From Epiperipatus broadwayi (Eukaryota > Onychophora > Udeonychophora > Euonychophora > Peripatidae): 64,000 nucleotides of DNA. A program made the position numbers and the translations under genes. The DNA lies in contig JAQFVV010006738.1 in NCBI GenBank assembly GCA_028023455.1, positions 312,456 through 376,455 on the forward strand. The letters run 5' to 3'. This document shows, piece by piece, positions 1 through 12,170 of this stretch. The notes beneath the pieces are model-generated. The model had not been told where the DNA came from, did no database searches, and saw only the letters and a list, made by a program, of their open reading frames with translations. The stretch's first letter is position 1. Each line of letters opens with the position of its first letter.

Positions 1-261
1 TTTCATCTACTAAGTGCAGTATTAGACTAACTAAAGGGTATGGTTATTATCATAATAAATATTCCTCATGGAATACTAAGAACATAAGGATTAGATCATA
101 TATAAATATGTCTCAATTTTGTGTTCAATCATTCCCCTTTTTCTACTAATACATTCTATATTCTTTTTATGCTCATTTAATCTCACAATCTATAATTTTA
201 AATCTTTTTTTCTACTAACAATCGAATATATAAGGTAACATGCTTGGAATATATATTATCA

Positions 262-715
262 CCCTATCTCAAATAACTGATACACATGACCATATACGTG
301 AAAAATAAATGATCTCCAATATATGTATTTCTTGCTGAACCAGCACTCATCAGTGGTTCCAGATCATCATCTCCCATACATATATATAATCAGTACTGTT
401 TATATGAAGATAGCAAATCTTCAAACTTTAATAGACATGCTTCAATCTACTCCAACTCTTCAGACACATCAGATTTTCAAATGATATGGATGACTGAAGA
501 GTTGGAAGGTGAAGTAGATTGAGGCCTGTCCATTAAAGTTTGAAGATTTGCTATCTTCATATAAGCTGAGCACTGATTATATGTGTGTGGGAGATGGTGA
601 TCTGGAACAACTGATGAGTACTCTTTCAGCACGAAATATGTATATTGGAGATTATTTATTATTTTCACATATGTATGGTCTTATGTATCGGTTGTATGAA
701 ATGAAGCAGATAGAT
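262..715. repeat. Foldback element FB3, copy 1
   Basis: Two arms of about 220 bases face each other around position 480. The left arm (about 262-479) is the reverse complement of the right arm (about 481-715) with scattered mismatches. Arm landmarks are CAGCACTCATCAG on the left and CTGATGAGTACT on the right. Related pieces lie at 5064-5130, 47010-47300 and 56885-56945, so this is a dispersed family. Just outside the right arm is a GTTCAAATCC motif resembling a tRNA B box; the 47 kb copy carries it too. No credible protein is encoded. Confidence 0.8.
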
Positions 716-1484
716 GAAAACAACTTGAAAGTCTGTGTTCAAATCCCTTATATGATTAAATGAATATTAATAAAATATAGACTTTGATACACATGCATAC
801 ATACAAATTTTACTGTGTCAGCATGTGTATGTATATGATGTCTGTGCCTACAATTTTATAAAATTTTAGTTATAACTAACTTATTTTCTCAATCTCTTCT
901 CTTCTGATGTTAAATAAAATACCATAAAGTAATCTGGAAATGGGAAAGTTATGGAGAGATGAAATAAGAATATATTTATATAAGAATATAAATAATTTAG
1001 ACAAAATAACTATAAAACGTTACTTTTAAGTAATGAAGTGGTAATATAAATGAACATATTATTGAGATTGATAGAATGGAAAATATGAATGAAAGATTGT
1101 TAAAAAAAATTGATAAAAAAGATTAACTGAAATAAAAATTTGAATAAAATATATGATGAACAATTTAAAGGTTGAGGCAGAATCTAAAATATATTGGTCA
1201 TTATGAATTGGTAGATAAAGAACAATTAGAAAAGTTAAAAAGAATTGAACTGTTTGATAGAATTATCTGAAATGTTAAGAAATGCAATTTATAAAAAGAT
1301 TAATAAAGATGGATGGAAAATGAGATTACATTTAATAGATTATGAAAAGCTGATGAATATAAAATGTATTACTAATGGATAGATATATGGTGAAGAAGAT
1401 TACAAAATGAATGCTTATTTATAACCAATTGAAATAAAAAAAATAGAAACAAAAACACACTTCAGAAAGTATAAAATAAAGCAG

Positions 1485-1960
1485 AAATATTAAAACAGGC
1501 AAAACTATCCATACAGCATTGCCACTCAGTGCAAGCCAGAATAAACAATGAAAGGCAGAAGGCTTATGCATAAAATCCCCATCTAGTACCCACTCATCCA
1601 ATATTTCCAGACTAGTTTCTGGCTTGTGGCCTTCGTCAGTGAGGAGCCTTGGATCTGAAAGCACTTCATCTAGATCTTATGTGCAGTGTTCTCAGATCCA
1701 AGCCTCCTCATTGACAAAGGCCAATGCAGTGCTCTCAGATCTAAGGCTCCTCACTGACAAAGGCCACAAGTCAGAAACTAGTCTGGGAATATTGGGTGAG
1801 TGGTCACTAGATGGGGGTTTTATGCATAAGCCTTCTGGCATCCATTGATTACTCTGGCTTGCACTGAGTGGCAATATTGTATGGATAGTTTTGCCTGTTT
1901 TAATAACAGTTATAAGCAAGCATAAGAAATGGTGATCATGTGACATTTATTGGCTTAAAC
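1485..1960. repeat. Foldback element FB1, copy A
   Basis: Long inverted arms of about 200 bases meet near 1700. The left arm runs outward-in through a short-spaced GCCACTCAGTGCAAGCC motif and the right arm mirrors it as GGCTTGCACTGAGTGGC. The outer arm ends carry the GGTGATCATGTG-type segment found in other copies. It sits inside the LINE remnant. There is no coding capacity; short open frames across it are mirror images produced by the palindrome. Confidence 0.8.
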
Positions 1961-2754
1961 CGGAAATATATTGGGGTATTATAAAGCAACTGTTAAGAAA
2001 TAACTGCAGAAAATGAGAAAATGCTTAGATAAAATAAGTACTCAACCCTAAAAGTTCTAAAATAAGTACTTAACAAAAAATTAGCAAGAATAAAAATGGA
2101 AATATGATAGAGGAACAAAATAAAAGTACAAGACATTATTATTGCTGAAAAAGAGCTGTAAAAAATGGTGATGATATGTAAAAAAGAGAAATAAAATAAA
2201 GAATCATAAATTGTTAAAAATACAAAAGAATGTAAGAATAGTAAAGAACTTTAAAAATATTTTATGAATTTATAATTAAAATTTTGGATAAAGGGGAATT
2301 GATAAGTGAATAAGATTTACCGGAACATTTTATTAATTAGAAGATGGAGGGAGTAACAGATACAGAATTGAAAAGAATAATAAGATTTTTTAAAAAAATG
2401 GAAAAGGAAGTTAATGGTATGGCAATTCAAATGCTAATTGATATGGGAAGACATGCAAAGGTTGGTTTTAAAAAAAAATTTAATAAAATTATAGTCAATA
2501 ATAAAATTGCAGATGAATGGCAGAATATGAGAATTAGATAATTGTATAAAGAAAAAGATTTTTAGCCATCAGCTAATTATAGAGTTGTAACAAATCTATA
2601 ATATACAAAATATTTGCATATATCTTAATGGTTTGCAATGATGGTATTTTAATAGTAACTATATGTTGGCCTAGTTCCAATATCAATATCAGTTGCATTC
2701 AATTGTTAGAAGTAGCTCACAGGTTAGTACATATTACAATAACAATAGTACATT

Positions 2755-2975
2755 CTTTATACAGTAGCGCCACTCAGTGCAAGCCAGAGTAATCAATGAA
2801 TACAGTAGGTAAGTACATAAAATCCCTATTTAGTGCCTACTCAGCCAATATCCCCAGACTAGTTTTTAGCTTGGATGAGTAGGTACTAAATAGGGATTTT
2901 ATGCAGAAACTTCTGGTATCCATTGATTACTATGGTTAGCATTAGGTGGCATTACTGTATGAAAAGTTTGCAACT
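2755..2975. repeat. Foldback element FB1, copy B (centre deleted)
   Basis: Same family as the element at 1485-1960. Arms of about 105 bases meet near 2870; the inner part of the family, including the GCTCTCAGATCC region, is missing. Motifs CACTCAGTGCAAGCC and ATAGGGATTTTATGCA place it in the family. Confidence 0.75.
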
Positions 2976-2979
2976 GTCA

Positions 2980-3235
2980 TGTTTTAAGTGGTATTATTCT
3001 CTTTTTTAAAATGTTGCTGAACTAATCAGTGATAATACTAGCACAGAAATCGAATTTGGGCCTTTATACTAATGGACATGAAATTTAAGCTGATGCTCTA
3101 ACCAAATTGAATTTAATATCTTGAAGCAAAAGGTTCCAATTCGATCCCTGTGCTAGTATCGTCATGGGTCAGTCAGTACAACAACACCTGAAGAAAAAAG
3201 GAAAATAATACCACTCAAAATGTTACATTATATAC
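2980..3235. repeat. Head-to-head pair of tRNA-derived SINEs
   Basis: Two similar units are inverted about a centre near 3105. The minus-strand unit reads GGTTAGAGCATCAGCTT (A-box-like, 3087-3103) and then a B-box-like AATTCGATTT (3047-3057). The plus-strand unit has GGTTCCAATTCGATCCC (3132-3148). Both continue into a shared tail containing GTGCTAGTAT and AATACCACT. Box order and spacing indicate SINEs with a tRNA-like head; the plus unit lacks a clear A box. Confidence 0.6.
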
Positions 3236-4774
3236 TAGCTATATCTGTTACTGACTGTTAAATGGATTTTAAAAATTTAAATAAAGTTTGGGTTTTCTAA
3301 AACTTTTAACAATTAATATTAAATGAGGCAAATAGTCCAATGTATAATTACTGGTTTAATAGATGTTATAACTGGGAAGAAAAACAATAAAATGATAAAG
3401 GAGAATCAGAATGGATTTGTTCAGGGAGAGACAGATGAAAATTATTCATTGTATTACAATTGATTCAAATCCGTAAAGAGTTTATTTCTTTTTTTCATTT
3501 TTCACAATACTTTTTATTAAATTGTCAGATAGTTTTTACTGGGGAGCAGACTTTTTCATAAGTGTTTTTTTCTTTTTCTTCCATCCATACAGAGTATTGA
3601 AAATCATAATTGAAATATCAGAAGAAAAAAAAATCATTACTTACTGTATTTCTAGATAAAAAAAGGCTCACAATAGAATGAATAGCAGTAGATTATAGAG
3701 AGGTCTTGAAATTATACAAATGTATTTAGGATTGTGGTGAATGATTACGAGTTTACGCAAAAATTTTTAATGAAGATCACTTAGGAATATAGAATCAATA
3801 AAACTTTAAATGTGAAATAAGAATGAAATAGCATGTCCATTATCACCTTTAATATCTATTTTATCTCTAAGAGAATTGGAACTAGAAGTAGTAAGATTAA
3901 AAATAGGATCGGATTCCTGTAATCAAAACCAGGAGTATGTAGTACATCTTTTTCTATGGATATGATTTATTTTTTTACCAAATAGTGTAAAAGATATAGG
4001 TTTGTTATTACAGAAGTATGGGAAGGAAAGAGGAAATATAAAAATTAAAATTCAGTGGGATTAATTATAAAAAACTAGTATTTAATAGGAAGAGTAAAAT
4101 TAATGGATAAAAAATAGGATATTTGTCTTGAAAAAGTGCAGTAACAATGAAGCTATATATATGAAAGTCTACATATATATATAAGCTTCATTTTAAAATA
4201 AATGTTAAAACATTTTTTTTAAAATAGAACTAATGGTTGTATGTGTGTGAGGGGGAGGGGGGTACATGAATGGGATCACATAAAAGCATAATCAAATGTC
4301 CAATTCATTTTTTTAGCTTTAGTTTAAACAGATAAGAATTGGTATTGTTAAGTATAATGTATATATGTAACTCTTACATACCTAAGCCGCCATCTTGAAT
4401 TTAAAAACAAAAATTACAAACCAATATAATTTATAAAATATCTTCTGTTTGAATACAGTAAATATAAAAATATACATTGTTAGAAAGAGCAAATATGAAA
4501 GAATGTAATAAAGCAGATAAAGTAGTCATTACCTCAAAAAAAAAAATTAAAAAAGGTTTTTAACACTTTTAAACATGTTTATTTTCACATTGGTTCACAA
4601 AATCTAAATTTTGAAAGTTAAATGTTAAAATGACATTTTCATAAACAGCTATATCACATTTGTCATAAAATGCTGAAAAAAATGATATATAATATGACTT
4701 ACCTGAAGTAATGTTTCAGTGTAAAAATTACAAAAACGATGTAATTGGTGATTTCCATTTTGCTAGCTGACACA

Positions 4775-4853
4775 GATCCTGTCCTTCCATATCAGAGTAT
4801 CTGCTAGAAATGTTTGTTTGTCCTTCCATGCAGGGTACCTGTTAGAAATATGA
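4775..4853 (+). repeat. Imperfect tandem duplication, about 40-base unit
   Basis: Two adjacent units share GTCCTTCCAT, then GAGTATCTG or GGGTACCTG, then TAGAAAT. There is no coding signal. From 4190 to 4775 the sequence is otherwise AT-rich with nothing recognised. Confidence 0.6.
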
Positions 4854-4859
4854 TTAGTT

Positions 4860-5570
4860 TTTTAGTGTGGGGGATGGGACAGTAGGTATAGTTTATAAGA
4901 TATTATGCAAAAAGAACTTTATGGAAAATGGGGTGTGACCTAAAATATGTATACTTTTCAAGTAAAAGGTGTACTCAAAAAAAGTCAAACAAAAATTTCT
5001 CTAAGATAAAATGAATAAAAACTGTAACTAAATCAATAAACATCAAAATAAACATATTCATTATGAGCACTGATTATATATGTGTAGGAGATGATATATG
5101 ATAGTGGATAGCAGAGGGTGCTTGCAAGTCTGTGTTCAAGAAATTATTACAAAATTGTAACAAATGAATACAATGCTACTGTAATCATGCAATAAATGAA
5201 TAACCATATAAATAAAATCATGATATATCTTGCCTATTGCACTAACCATATAGATATATTATTCTCTGAGTATGGATGTGCATGTTTTTATTGTCAATGT
5301 AATGTAAATTGCCTAAAATTCTACAGCATATTTATTGCTTTTCTACAATATTTCATTATATAAAAATATAAGTAATAAAAACACTACTGACTGATGGGAA
5401 AATTAATTCCTGGCTGGCATGACTCATAAATGTTATGATTCCAAGTTCAAATTTTGGTCATGAAGAATCCCTCAATGCAATACCCATGCTTGGCCTGCAA
5501 ATAAAATGACTTCACCAACTTTTTTTTGCTCAATACAGTTTCTAGATCTGAATCATCATTAAAATTAGCT
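4860..5570. other. AT-rich stretch with a small FB3 fragment
   Basis: At 5064-5130 a short piece matches the FB3 right arm (GAGCACTGATTATATATGTG) and its tail (CAAGTCTGTGTTCAA). The rest is AT-rich sequence in which I recognise no gene or repeat. Confidence 0.5.
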
Positions 5571-5573
5571 TCT

Positions 5574-5943
5574 ACAAAGAGAAGGCTTAGAAATGCATAC
5601 ATTGGCAATAGGAACAAGCCATGAAAAAAATCCATACATTTATGAATAATAAATCTAAAAAAAGAGAGAGAAAAAAATTAAAAATTGCATTTCAAAAAAA
5701 AGAAATCATAAAAAATGTAAATTTCATTATAGAAGAAAAATACATACAGCTTTTTGAACAAAGAGAAAGCTCACAAATACATACATCGGCAACTGAATAA
5801 TCTCAGCAAGCTGCGAGATAATCCATTTCAGTGGTAAAAACATTTTTCAAATGCTAAATCTAAAAAAAAATTTTAATTGCATTTCAAAAAAATAATTATA
5901 AAAAATGTAAATTTCATAATAGGAAAAATATATACGCACCATT
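5574..5943 (+). repeat. Diverged tandem duplication, period about 185 bases
   Basis: Unit one starts at ACAAAGAGAAGG (5574) and unit two at ACAAAGAGAAAG (5759). Both contain ACATACAT or GCATACAT, then AAATCTAAAAAAA, then TTGCATTTCAAAAAAA, then AAAAATGTAAATTTCAT in the same order. Small indels between units show it is not recent. Confidence 0.7.
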
Positions 5944-7320
5944 TTAAAGGTAACAAAGTGGCAGATTGAATAGTCTGAGATCTGTAAGTGTAAAATGTGC
6001 TGTTTCTGTGCAAGCTCAGTTTAAAATATAAACTTCTGAAAAGGGATGCTAAGGAGAGGATAAGCATTAAAGAAATACTCCAGGTGCACAGAAAACCACA
6101 TTTATTTCAACTTAAAACATTTCCTGGTAAAGGCATAATTAGCTTCAAGGTAAACAAATTAATTAAAAAGATCTGTATCTGTTCTATTGAAGATGAACTA
6201 CTATTTTGTTTTACTTTCACTTAAAGTTTATTTTTAAATTTTGTTTTTTAAGAAATACTTGATATCATATGAGTAAAATCTTGTAATTAAGTGAAAATAT
6301 CACAAACTACTTAATTAAGATAGAAATGAAAAGTAAACATTAGGTGTTCATTAACTATTAGATAGAGTTAATTAATAAAATAGAAATTCTAATGAGTAGA
6401 TGATTGGATTGTTATTATTAGTATAAAAAAAAACAATTCTGATAACTTATATTGTAAGGATCTTCAAACCTATTACCACTAGAATTTATACAGGAAAAAA
6501 TTCAAAGACTTTAAGAGTAAGGCCCAATGTTTGCTCTGCTTGACCATTGGGAAAATGCAAACTAGAGTTCCAGCAAGAAGCTATTGTCATTAATACTAAT
6601 AAGACCAATACTTGCCAGTTATGCCAAAATGCCCAATATAGCAATGTGAGAGAAGTAGAAACATGTTATCTTATCCTTACAAAAACTTACTTAGAGTTGC
6701 AAAAGAACCTGATGTTACCCAATATTTTACTGTCCTAGTCATGAGGTGATATTTTATACTCCAATAAATTTATATAAATAGAGAAATGCTCCATAAACCA
6801 ATTCATAAAACCAGATTCTAAAAATTCTGAACCATATCTAAACAGGATATTTCATCTCCAAAAACACTACATAAGACTCACAAACATCAATGTTTGATAT
6901 TTTGCCTCAGCAAGCAAAATAAATTGATATTTGAACTTATATCATGAATTTTCTCCTATTGTAAAGATGTATGTAACTTACATCTATTTTTTATTCTCAT
7001 AATTTTTGTATAAGTTTATTTAACCTCTGTAATTTTATATATATATATATACTTACAATTTTATGTTTGCTGCTACAATATATTTGTATTTGATTCCAAT
7101 ATTTATGAATATACATTCTCCGCATACTATTGAGTAATAGGGTAAAATATGTGCAAATATGTATTTTTTTAAAACAGTAAAACTGACAATCAGTTTGAAA
7201 CTATCTACAGTTTATTTAAAATGTATAAATTATTTAATTGTCGAAATCTTTGTCCCCTACTCAAATGGATTCTTTTCTTGAAAGTAGTTTTGTGTTTTAT
7301 ATTACTCATTTATAATGTTG
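5944..7320. other. AT-rich stretch, nothing assigned
   Basis: Open frames of 60-75 codons occur here but have no recognisable domain, no splice context and the composition of background DNA. A TA-dinucleotide run lies near 7040. I see no gene. Confidence 0.5.
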
Positions 7321-7446
7321 AATTAGGAGTAAAAATCAAATTAGTTATATATATATGAAATGCAATTAGTCTAAAATGTGTTCAATTAGGAGTAAAAATC
7401 AAATTAGTTATATATATATGAAATGCAATTAGTCTAAAATGTGTTC
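7321..7446 (+). repeat. Exact 63-base tandem duplication
   Basis: The unit at 7321-7383 is repeated at 7384-7446 with no differences that I can see; each contains a short TA run. Exact identity in otherwise decayed DNA means either a very recent duplication or an assembly artefact. Confidence 0.85.
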
Positions 7447-8126
7447 ATGTAAATTTATAAAATCCATAATGAATTTATTAAAAGTTTTCCATTAGTCCCT
7501 AGAGATTTAAGCTATAAAATACATTTATTCAACAGTTGTTTTTAGGGCTATGTATTTTCAGTGACACTTATACGAATGAGTGCATATGCTTGTATCAATA
7601 CTCTTTGGATGGGTTTAAATGTTATCTAGATGAATTATACATATTAATTCTCAGTAATCTCATATTAGGGTTGAGGGAGTGATTCTGTAGATTGTGTTAA
7701 ACTCACATTTGGATGTGTCGTGTGGTCACTTGTGTGACATAAGAAAATATCATTTCATTATTAAGATATACAAATCTCTAGATTCCAGACAACTCAATGA
7801 CTAATTAGGGATTTCTTTTTATATTTATCACTAAGTTGTGAATACTTTTATAGTTTAATTATTTTAAGTAGTCAAATATTTCCTGCTGTATCATTATAAG
7901 TTATTCGAGGTGTTCCCTTGTAGACCATGCAAAGCCTGGCATACTTTCTCTTATAGTTATTATTTACTGGATAACTCCTTATAACCTAGCATCTCAATTT
8001 TAATATATGTGCGGTTCCCCCTTTTACCTGATGCACTAAATCCATAATGCTTTGACTAGAAAATACCATGATCTGTAGATCATTTTGTAATCGTGTGCAC
8101 ATGTAGATACATGTAAATTAATTATA
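7447..8126. other. AT-rich stretch, nothing assigned
   Basis: No reading frame, inverted repeat or known family was recognised between the tandem duplication and the hAT-like element. Confidence 0.5.
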
Positions 8127-9067
8127 CCATGTTTTCCCAACAATAAGACTTGGTCTTATATTAGTTTTACTCCAAAAGACACTGTAGGGCTTATTTTCAG
8201 GGAATGTTTTGTTTTTTTCATGTACAAAAATCTAACATTTATACTAAGTCCAAAAATATCCCCCCCATTCTTCTCTTGTACTTACCAGAATAGTCCTTTT
8301 TTGAACTTATCTTATCTGGGGATCAGAATATTGTTCCATTCAAATTTAGCATTAAATCAGGTAAGTGTTAAGTGAAGACTTGAGAAACAGGAATGGTAAC
8401 AAAAATGGATTACAGTTAAGAATGATTTTTCCACACAAAAGCAACAAAAAAATGCAGACACATTCAAATTTATTTATAATAGCCCATCTTGGGTATTCTT
8501 TTAAAAAACCCTTCTTTAGGGGAAAGATTGATGATTTAACTTAAGCTAAATTTTGACTATTAAAATCACTTCCGTTATTTTAATAAAGTCTTTTAGGAGG
8601 AAAAAATGTTTAAGAAATGAAAACTAATTTTTATCTTGAACATTTAAAAGCTACCATGATAAATCTAAAACTAAATCAAGCATTCTAAATATTAAATATA
8701 AATAAAATAAATACATAAATGGAATTATATATTGTCCAACATACTGGCTTGTTGTAGATAAATTGTTTCTCTATACAGATACAATTATGTTTTCCAAAAT
8801 GGTCGATGGGAAAATACAAAAGAATCATATAATTTATATTACCATTTATTTAAAGCATTAAGATCAATAATATTGTTTACTTGTATATTCATTACTTTCT
8901 AATTAAATAAATCTATTGTGAGTTGCAATGGGCAAACAAAAAGCTCTCTATCTAGCTGATGAATCTTAACTAGGGCTTATATTTGGAGTAAGGCTTATAT
9001 TATAAGCATCCTGAAAAATCATCCTTGGCCTATTTTCTGGTTAGGTCTTATTTTCAGGGAAACATAG
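8127..9067. mobile_element. hAT-like non-autonomous DNA transposon
   Basis: The left end CCATGTTTTCCC and the reverse complement of the right end (CTATGTTTCCC) match, and the inverted similarity continues inward through AATAAGAC and the CTCCAAAAGACAC / CTCCAAATATAAG segments. The flanking 8-mers TAATTATA (8119-8126) and TATTTATG (9068-9075) agree at 6 of 8 positions, which fits a decayed 8-base target duplication of the hAT type. No transposase frame is visible. The interior is AT-rich with poly-A-like tracts. Confidence 0.6.
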
Positions 9068-9069
9068 TA

Positions 9070-9984
9070 TTTATGTTGAATCCCAACCTGGCTGTATTAT
9101 GAATTTAAATTAGTTATTTATTAAATTATTCCTAGATAGTCATAGTATCCATCCAGGAATCATTGAAATGTGTGACATCAGTAACATGTCTATCTTTCAC
9201 ACACATAGTGCACCACAGAATGTTAGAGCATATGTACAATTAGGAAATCAATAATACCCAATAAAGTTAAATAATGATATAGTCCACATACTCAACTCCT
9301 AGACAGGATAAATTCATAACCCAATAAAATATTTTGTATCAAGATTCAGCACTAATTCATACTGAAAGTTTATATCAATGTTTCCCTATCTTTTCATATA
9401 AATAAGTTCAAACCCCAAGTCATGCATAATTTAAACAACTACCTTGAGTTCAAACCCCATTCTATGTACTCATAATTCTTTCATAGTACAGTAACAGCTG
9501 TTTAATGTGTTCATCATTTCATTTTTTTTTAATACTCAGTATCCCAGCAATTATTTTATTTACTGCACCCAATATATTTATAGATATAATAAAACTTAGT
9601 CTCTTTTATCTTCCTGATCTAACTAGGTATAAGAGAAACGGTGTGTCAAATCTGATGCGGTAGTTATGTGAAGATTATTCTAGAGATGTAAGTAATGATA
9701 TTGGACTTCATACTATTTGCAGTTATATTTTATATATGTTACACACAGACATGAGTTGGTGGTCATTGTCTGGCTTTAGGATTATTTTGCTATGTGGATT
9801 TGGCCATTATCATAAGAAGATGTGTGTGGTGGAGTGTCAAATTCTGGAATGTAAGATCCTAAGATCATTTCTGTTGCTCAAACTTCTTATAAATTTTTGA
9901 ACAATACAGCCATTTGAATACATTTTACAGTAATAAATGAATATTTTGATAAACAATATAAATGTACATAAAAACAGCAGCAAC
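9070..9984. repeat. AT-rich stretch with a dispersed SINE-like repeat near 9825-9960
   Basis: The segment around 9825-9960 shares ordered motifs with 47345-47470: GGAGTGTCAAATTCT / GAGTATCAAATTCT, then AAGGTCTTCTAA-like text, then AACAATAAAGC / AACAATACAGC. That makes it a dispersed repeat, probably a SINE tail. The remainder is AT-rich and unassigned. Confidence 0.4.
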
Positions 9985-10260
9985 TCTCTCCATACAACAG
10001 TGCCACCTAGTGCAAGCCATAGTAATCAATAGATATTTTTAGATCCAGGTCTTTAACTAATGAAAGTCACATGCTAGAAACTAGTCTGGGGATATTGGAT
10101 GAGTAGGCACTAGATAGGGATTTTTTTTACCCAACCTTCTAGCATCGATTGATTACTAAGGTTTGCATTGGGTAGCACTGCTATATGGAGTTTGCTACTG
10201 TTTAACAGATCATGTAAGCATAAAAATTGATGGTCATGTGTTGTTTTAGTGGTTTAAAAA
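9985..10260. repeat. Foldback element FB1, copy C
   Basis: It begins with CTCCATACAACAGTGCCACC and ends past TATGGAGTTTGCTACTGTTT. The left arm is truncated (about 9985-10055), whereas the right arm keeps the full CTAGTCTGGGGATATTGGATGAG block and the distal ATGGTCATGTG segment. Confidence 0.75.
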
Positions 10261-11480
10261 ATATATAGTTGGAAATTACAGTAGAAAAGCAAAAAAATAG
10301 CATAGGTTTTAAAAAAGTATGCAAGTTTCTCATGTAATGAGATATGTAAAATTATGTGAAAAGAAGTGATAGGGCCTGCCATAATGTTTGGAAAAGAGGT
10401 TCTATGTATTGGATAGAAAACTCAGAAATTTTTATATAAAATACAAAAAAGAAATAGCTAGACATGCAATTGATTGGTGAATTATGATTGGCAAATAGAA
10501 TTACTCAAAATGAAATGGGGTAATTTCTAAATTGATGAAAACTCAAAGTAAATTTTAAATATGTGGAAGATTACAACATATGAATAAATATAGAACATAA
10601 AAAATGTGTTCTTAGGATTATGGAGATGGCATCAAATATATTAAAATGAACAACTTTGTTCCTGGATTTATAAAAAAAAAAGTGGGATAAATTTGTAGAG
10701 TGAATTATTGGTACAAAATTATAAAGAATAAAAAAAGAAGACAGATAAGTTGATTATCAAAATAGAGACTTATGGGAAATGAATATGAATAACATAAAAA
10801 AATAGTTTAAAATTATATAAGAATAAAAATACAAAGTATAAAATAGTGTATAATAATACTAAAGAAGCTTACTGTTGATTCAAAGGTAATGGCTTTAACT
10901 ACTAAAGAAAGAAAAGAAAAAATATAATTATAGTTTGGAAACGTGAAAAACTCCTTAACATTTACTTTTTTGAACATGAATCAGGATAAATTGTATGACA
11001 AGTGGAAAAAATTTAAAGATGAAAGAAATGCAATTGATATGCATTTTATGTTATTTGGTGTGTGTGTGTGTGTGTGTTTAAGTCTTTTATATCAAAAATG
11101 GACATAATAATAAAATATTGAAAATAAATATTTTTAATAAAATAGGATATAAAAAAAGATATAATATGGACCTGGATTAATGATTTGATAATAATGATTA
11201 AGAAATAGATAAGTATAATGACTTCAGAGAGAAGCAATGTTTAAATTGGCTAACAAAGTTTCTAGAGACACAAATTTCTGATTTTATTTGAAAAACCATT
11301 TTGCATCATATCTATCAGTGCTCGATTTAAGTAAGTAAAATGGTAGCCATATTAAGAAAGTGAACTCCCAAAAAGCAGCATGTCCTTATACATTTTAATG
11401 CCAAAAGAATTTCCTGCAACAGCCTTTTTTCGCCTATAGTTAAGATGACAATTTCAGCAGGATATTCTTTTTCTTTTACC
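10261..11480. other. AT-rich stretch with a GT microsatellite
   Basis: A (GT)n run lies at about 11056-11078. The purine-rich, A-heavy plus strand is compatible with an extremely decayed LINE, but no domain can be read. No gene is seen. Confidence 0.4.
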
Positions 11481-12170
11481 ACAGTTATGCTACTTAATGT
11501 AACTTAGATGAATGATTTTAAACTATCCAATGTTGTATTATCTAATATTCACTGATTAATTTTAACTTATGGCTTTCATCAATGAGGAGTTTTTGATCTT
11601 GGAAATTGTGCATTTGGACTTTTAGAATACAATACCTTTTTTCTGGCAACCATTATTTTAACTTCTCTGTTTGATTATCAAGCTATCAGTGCAAATTAAA
11701 AAATATATGTTTTCAGTTTAAGTCTAATTGTCTGTATAGTTCATATAGTTCTGAAAACAATTCAGTATCTATAGACAACTCTATTCATTTGGTTCCAATT
11801 TTGGGCAAATAATAGAGGTGCTTATAATTATTAAAAAACTAAGGACACTGTTATATATGAATTGATTTCAGATTTATGTGATTGCATAGTAGACAACTTC
11901 ACTTAGATTGAATGTTTTTCGATGTGAACTGATCTCTTGATAATAAAACAGAAATAAATGATGGTTGCTAGAAAGAAGGTGCACTAGATCCTAAAAGTCC
12001 AGAAGCACTGTTTCAAGATCCAAAGCTATTCATTGATGAAATCCATAATCTAAAAACTAGTTGGGAATATTCATAGAATAGAGATTTAATAAACACTATC
12101 ATGTGTTATCTAAGGTTACATTAGATAGTACAGCTATGGTAAAAAAAAATATCCTGCTGAAAACGCAATT
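11480..12170. repeat. Possible degenerate foldback of the FB1 type
   Basis: GGCTTTCATCAATGAGGAG at 11572-11590 is opposed by a CTATTCATTGATGAAATCC segment near 12028 and an AACTAGTTGGGAATATTC segment near 12058, in the orientation expected for FB1 arms. The interior is about 400 bases and poorly conserved, so this is tentative. Confidence 0.35.

Larger units (their letters stand above)
900..4190 (+). mobile_element. Decayed LINE retrotransposon, interrupted by younger repeats
   Basis: Broken reading frames on the plus strand resemble a LINE reverse-transcriptase polyprotein. Around 2400-2600 the translation contains FNKIIVNNKIADEW followed by SANYRVV, the usual region before the RT core. Around 3400-3460 there is NQNGFVQGETDEN. 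Around 3650-3730 a KKAHNR segment stands where an active element has K-A-Y-D-R, and around 3830-3860 ACPLSPL matches the GCPLSP motif. From 3990 to 4130 the translation resembles the region after the catalytic site. The frame is lost repeatedly. The element is split by foldback FB1 at 1485-1960 and by FB1 and SINE copies at 2755-3230, so it is older than they are. The clade is not assigned. Confidence 0.65.

Noticed and set aside
1419-1946. Several 74-84-codon frames on both strands
   Set aside because: They are translations of the FB1 inverted arms and mirror each other.
5447-6067. Minus-strand frames with hydrophobic stretches that might suggest membrane proteins
   Set aside because: Hydrophobicity follows from T-rich codons; they lie in and beside a non-coding tandem duplication.
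7321-7446. A CRISPR-like or minisatellite array
   Set aside because: Only two contiguous units without spacers; it is a simple tandem duplication.
11046-11237. 63-codon frame ending in a TH repeat
   Set aside because: The TH repeat is translation of the GT microsatellite and the rest is AT background.
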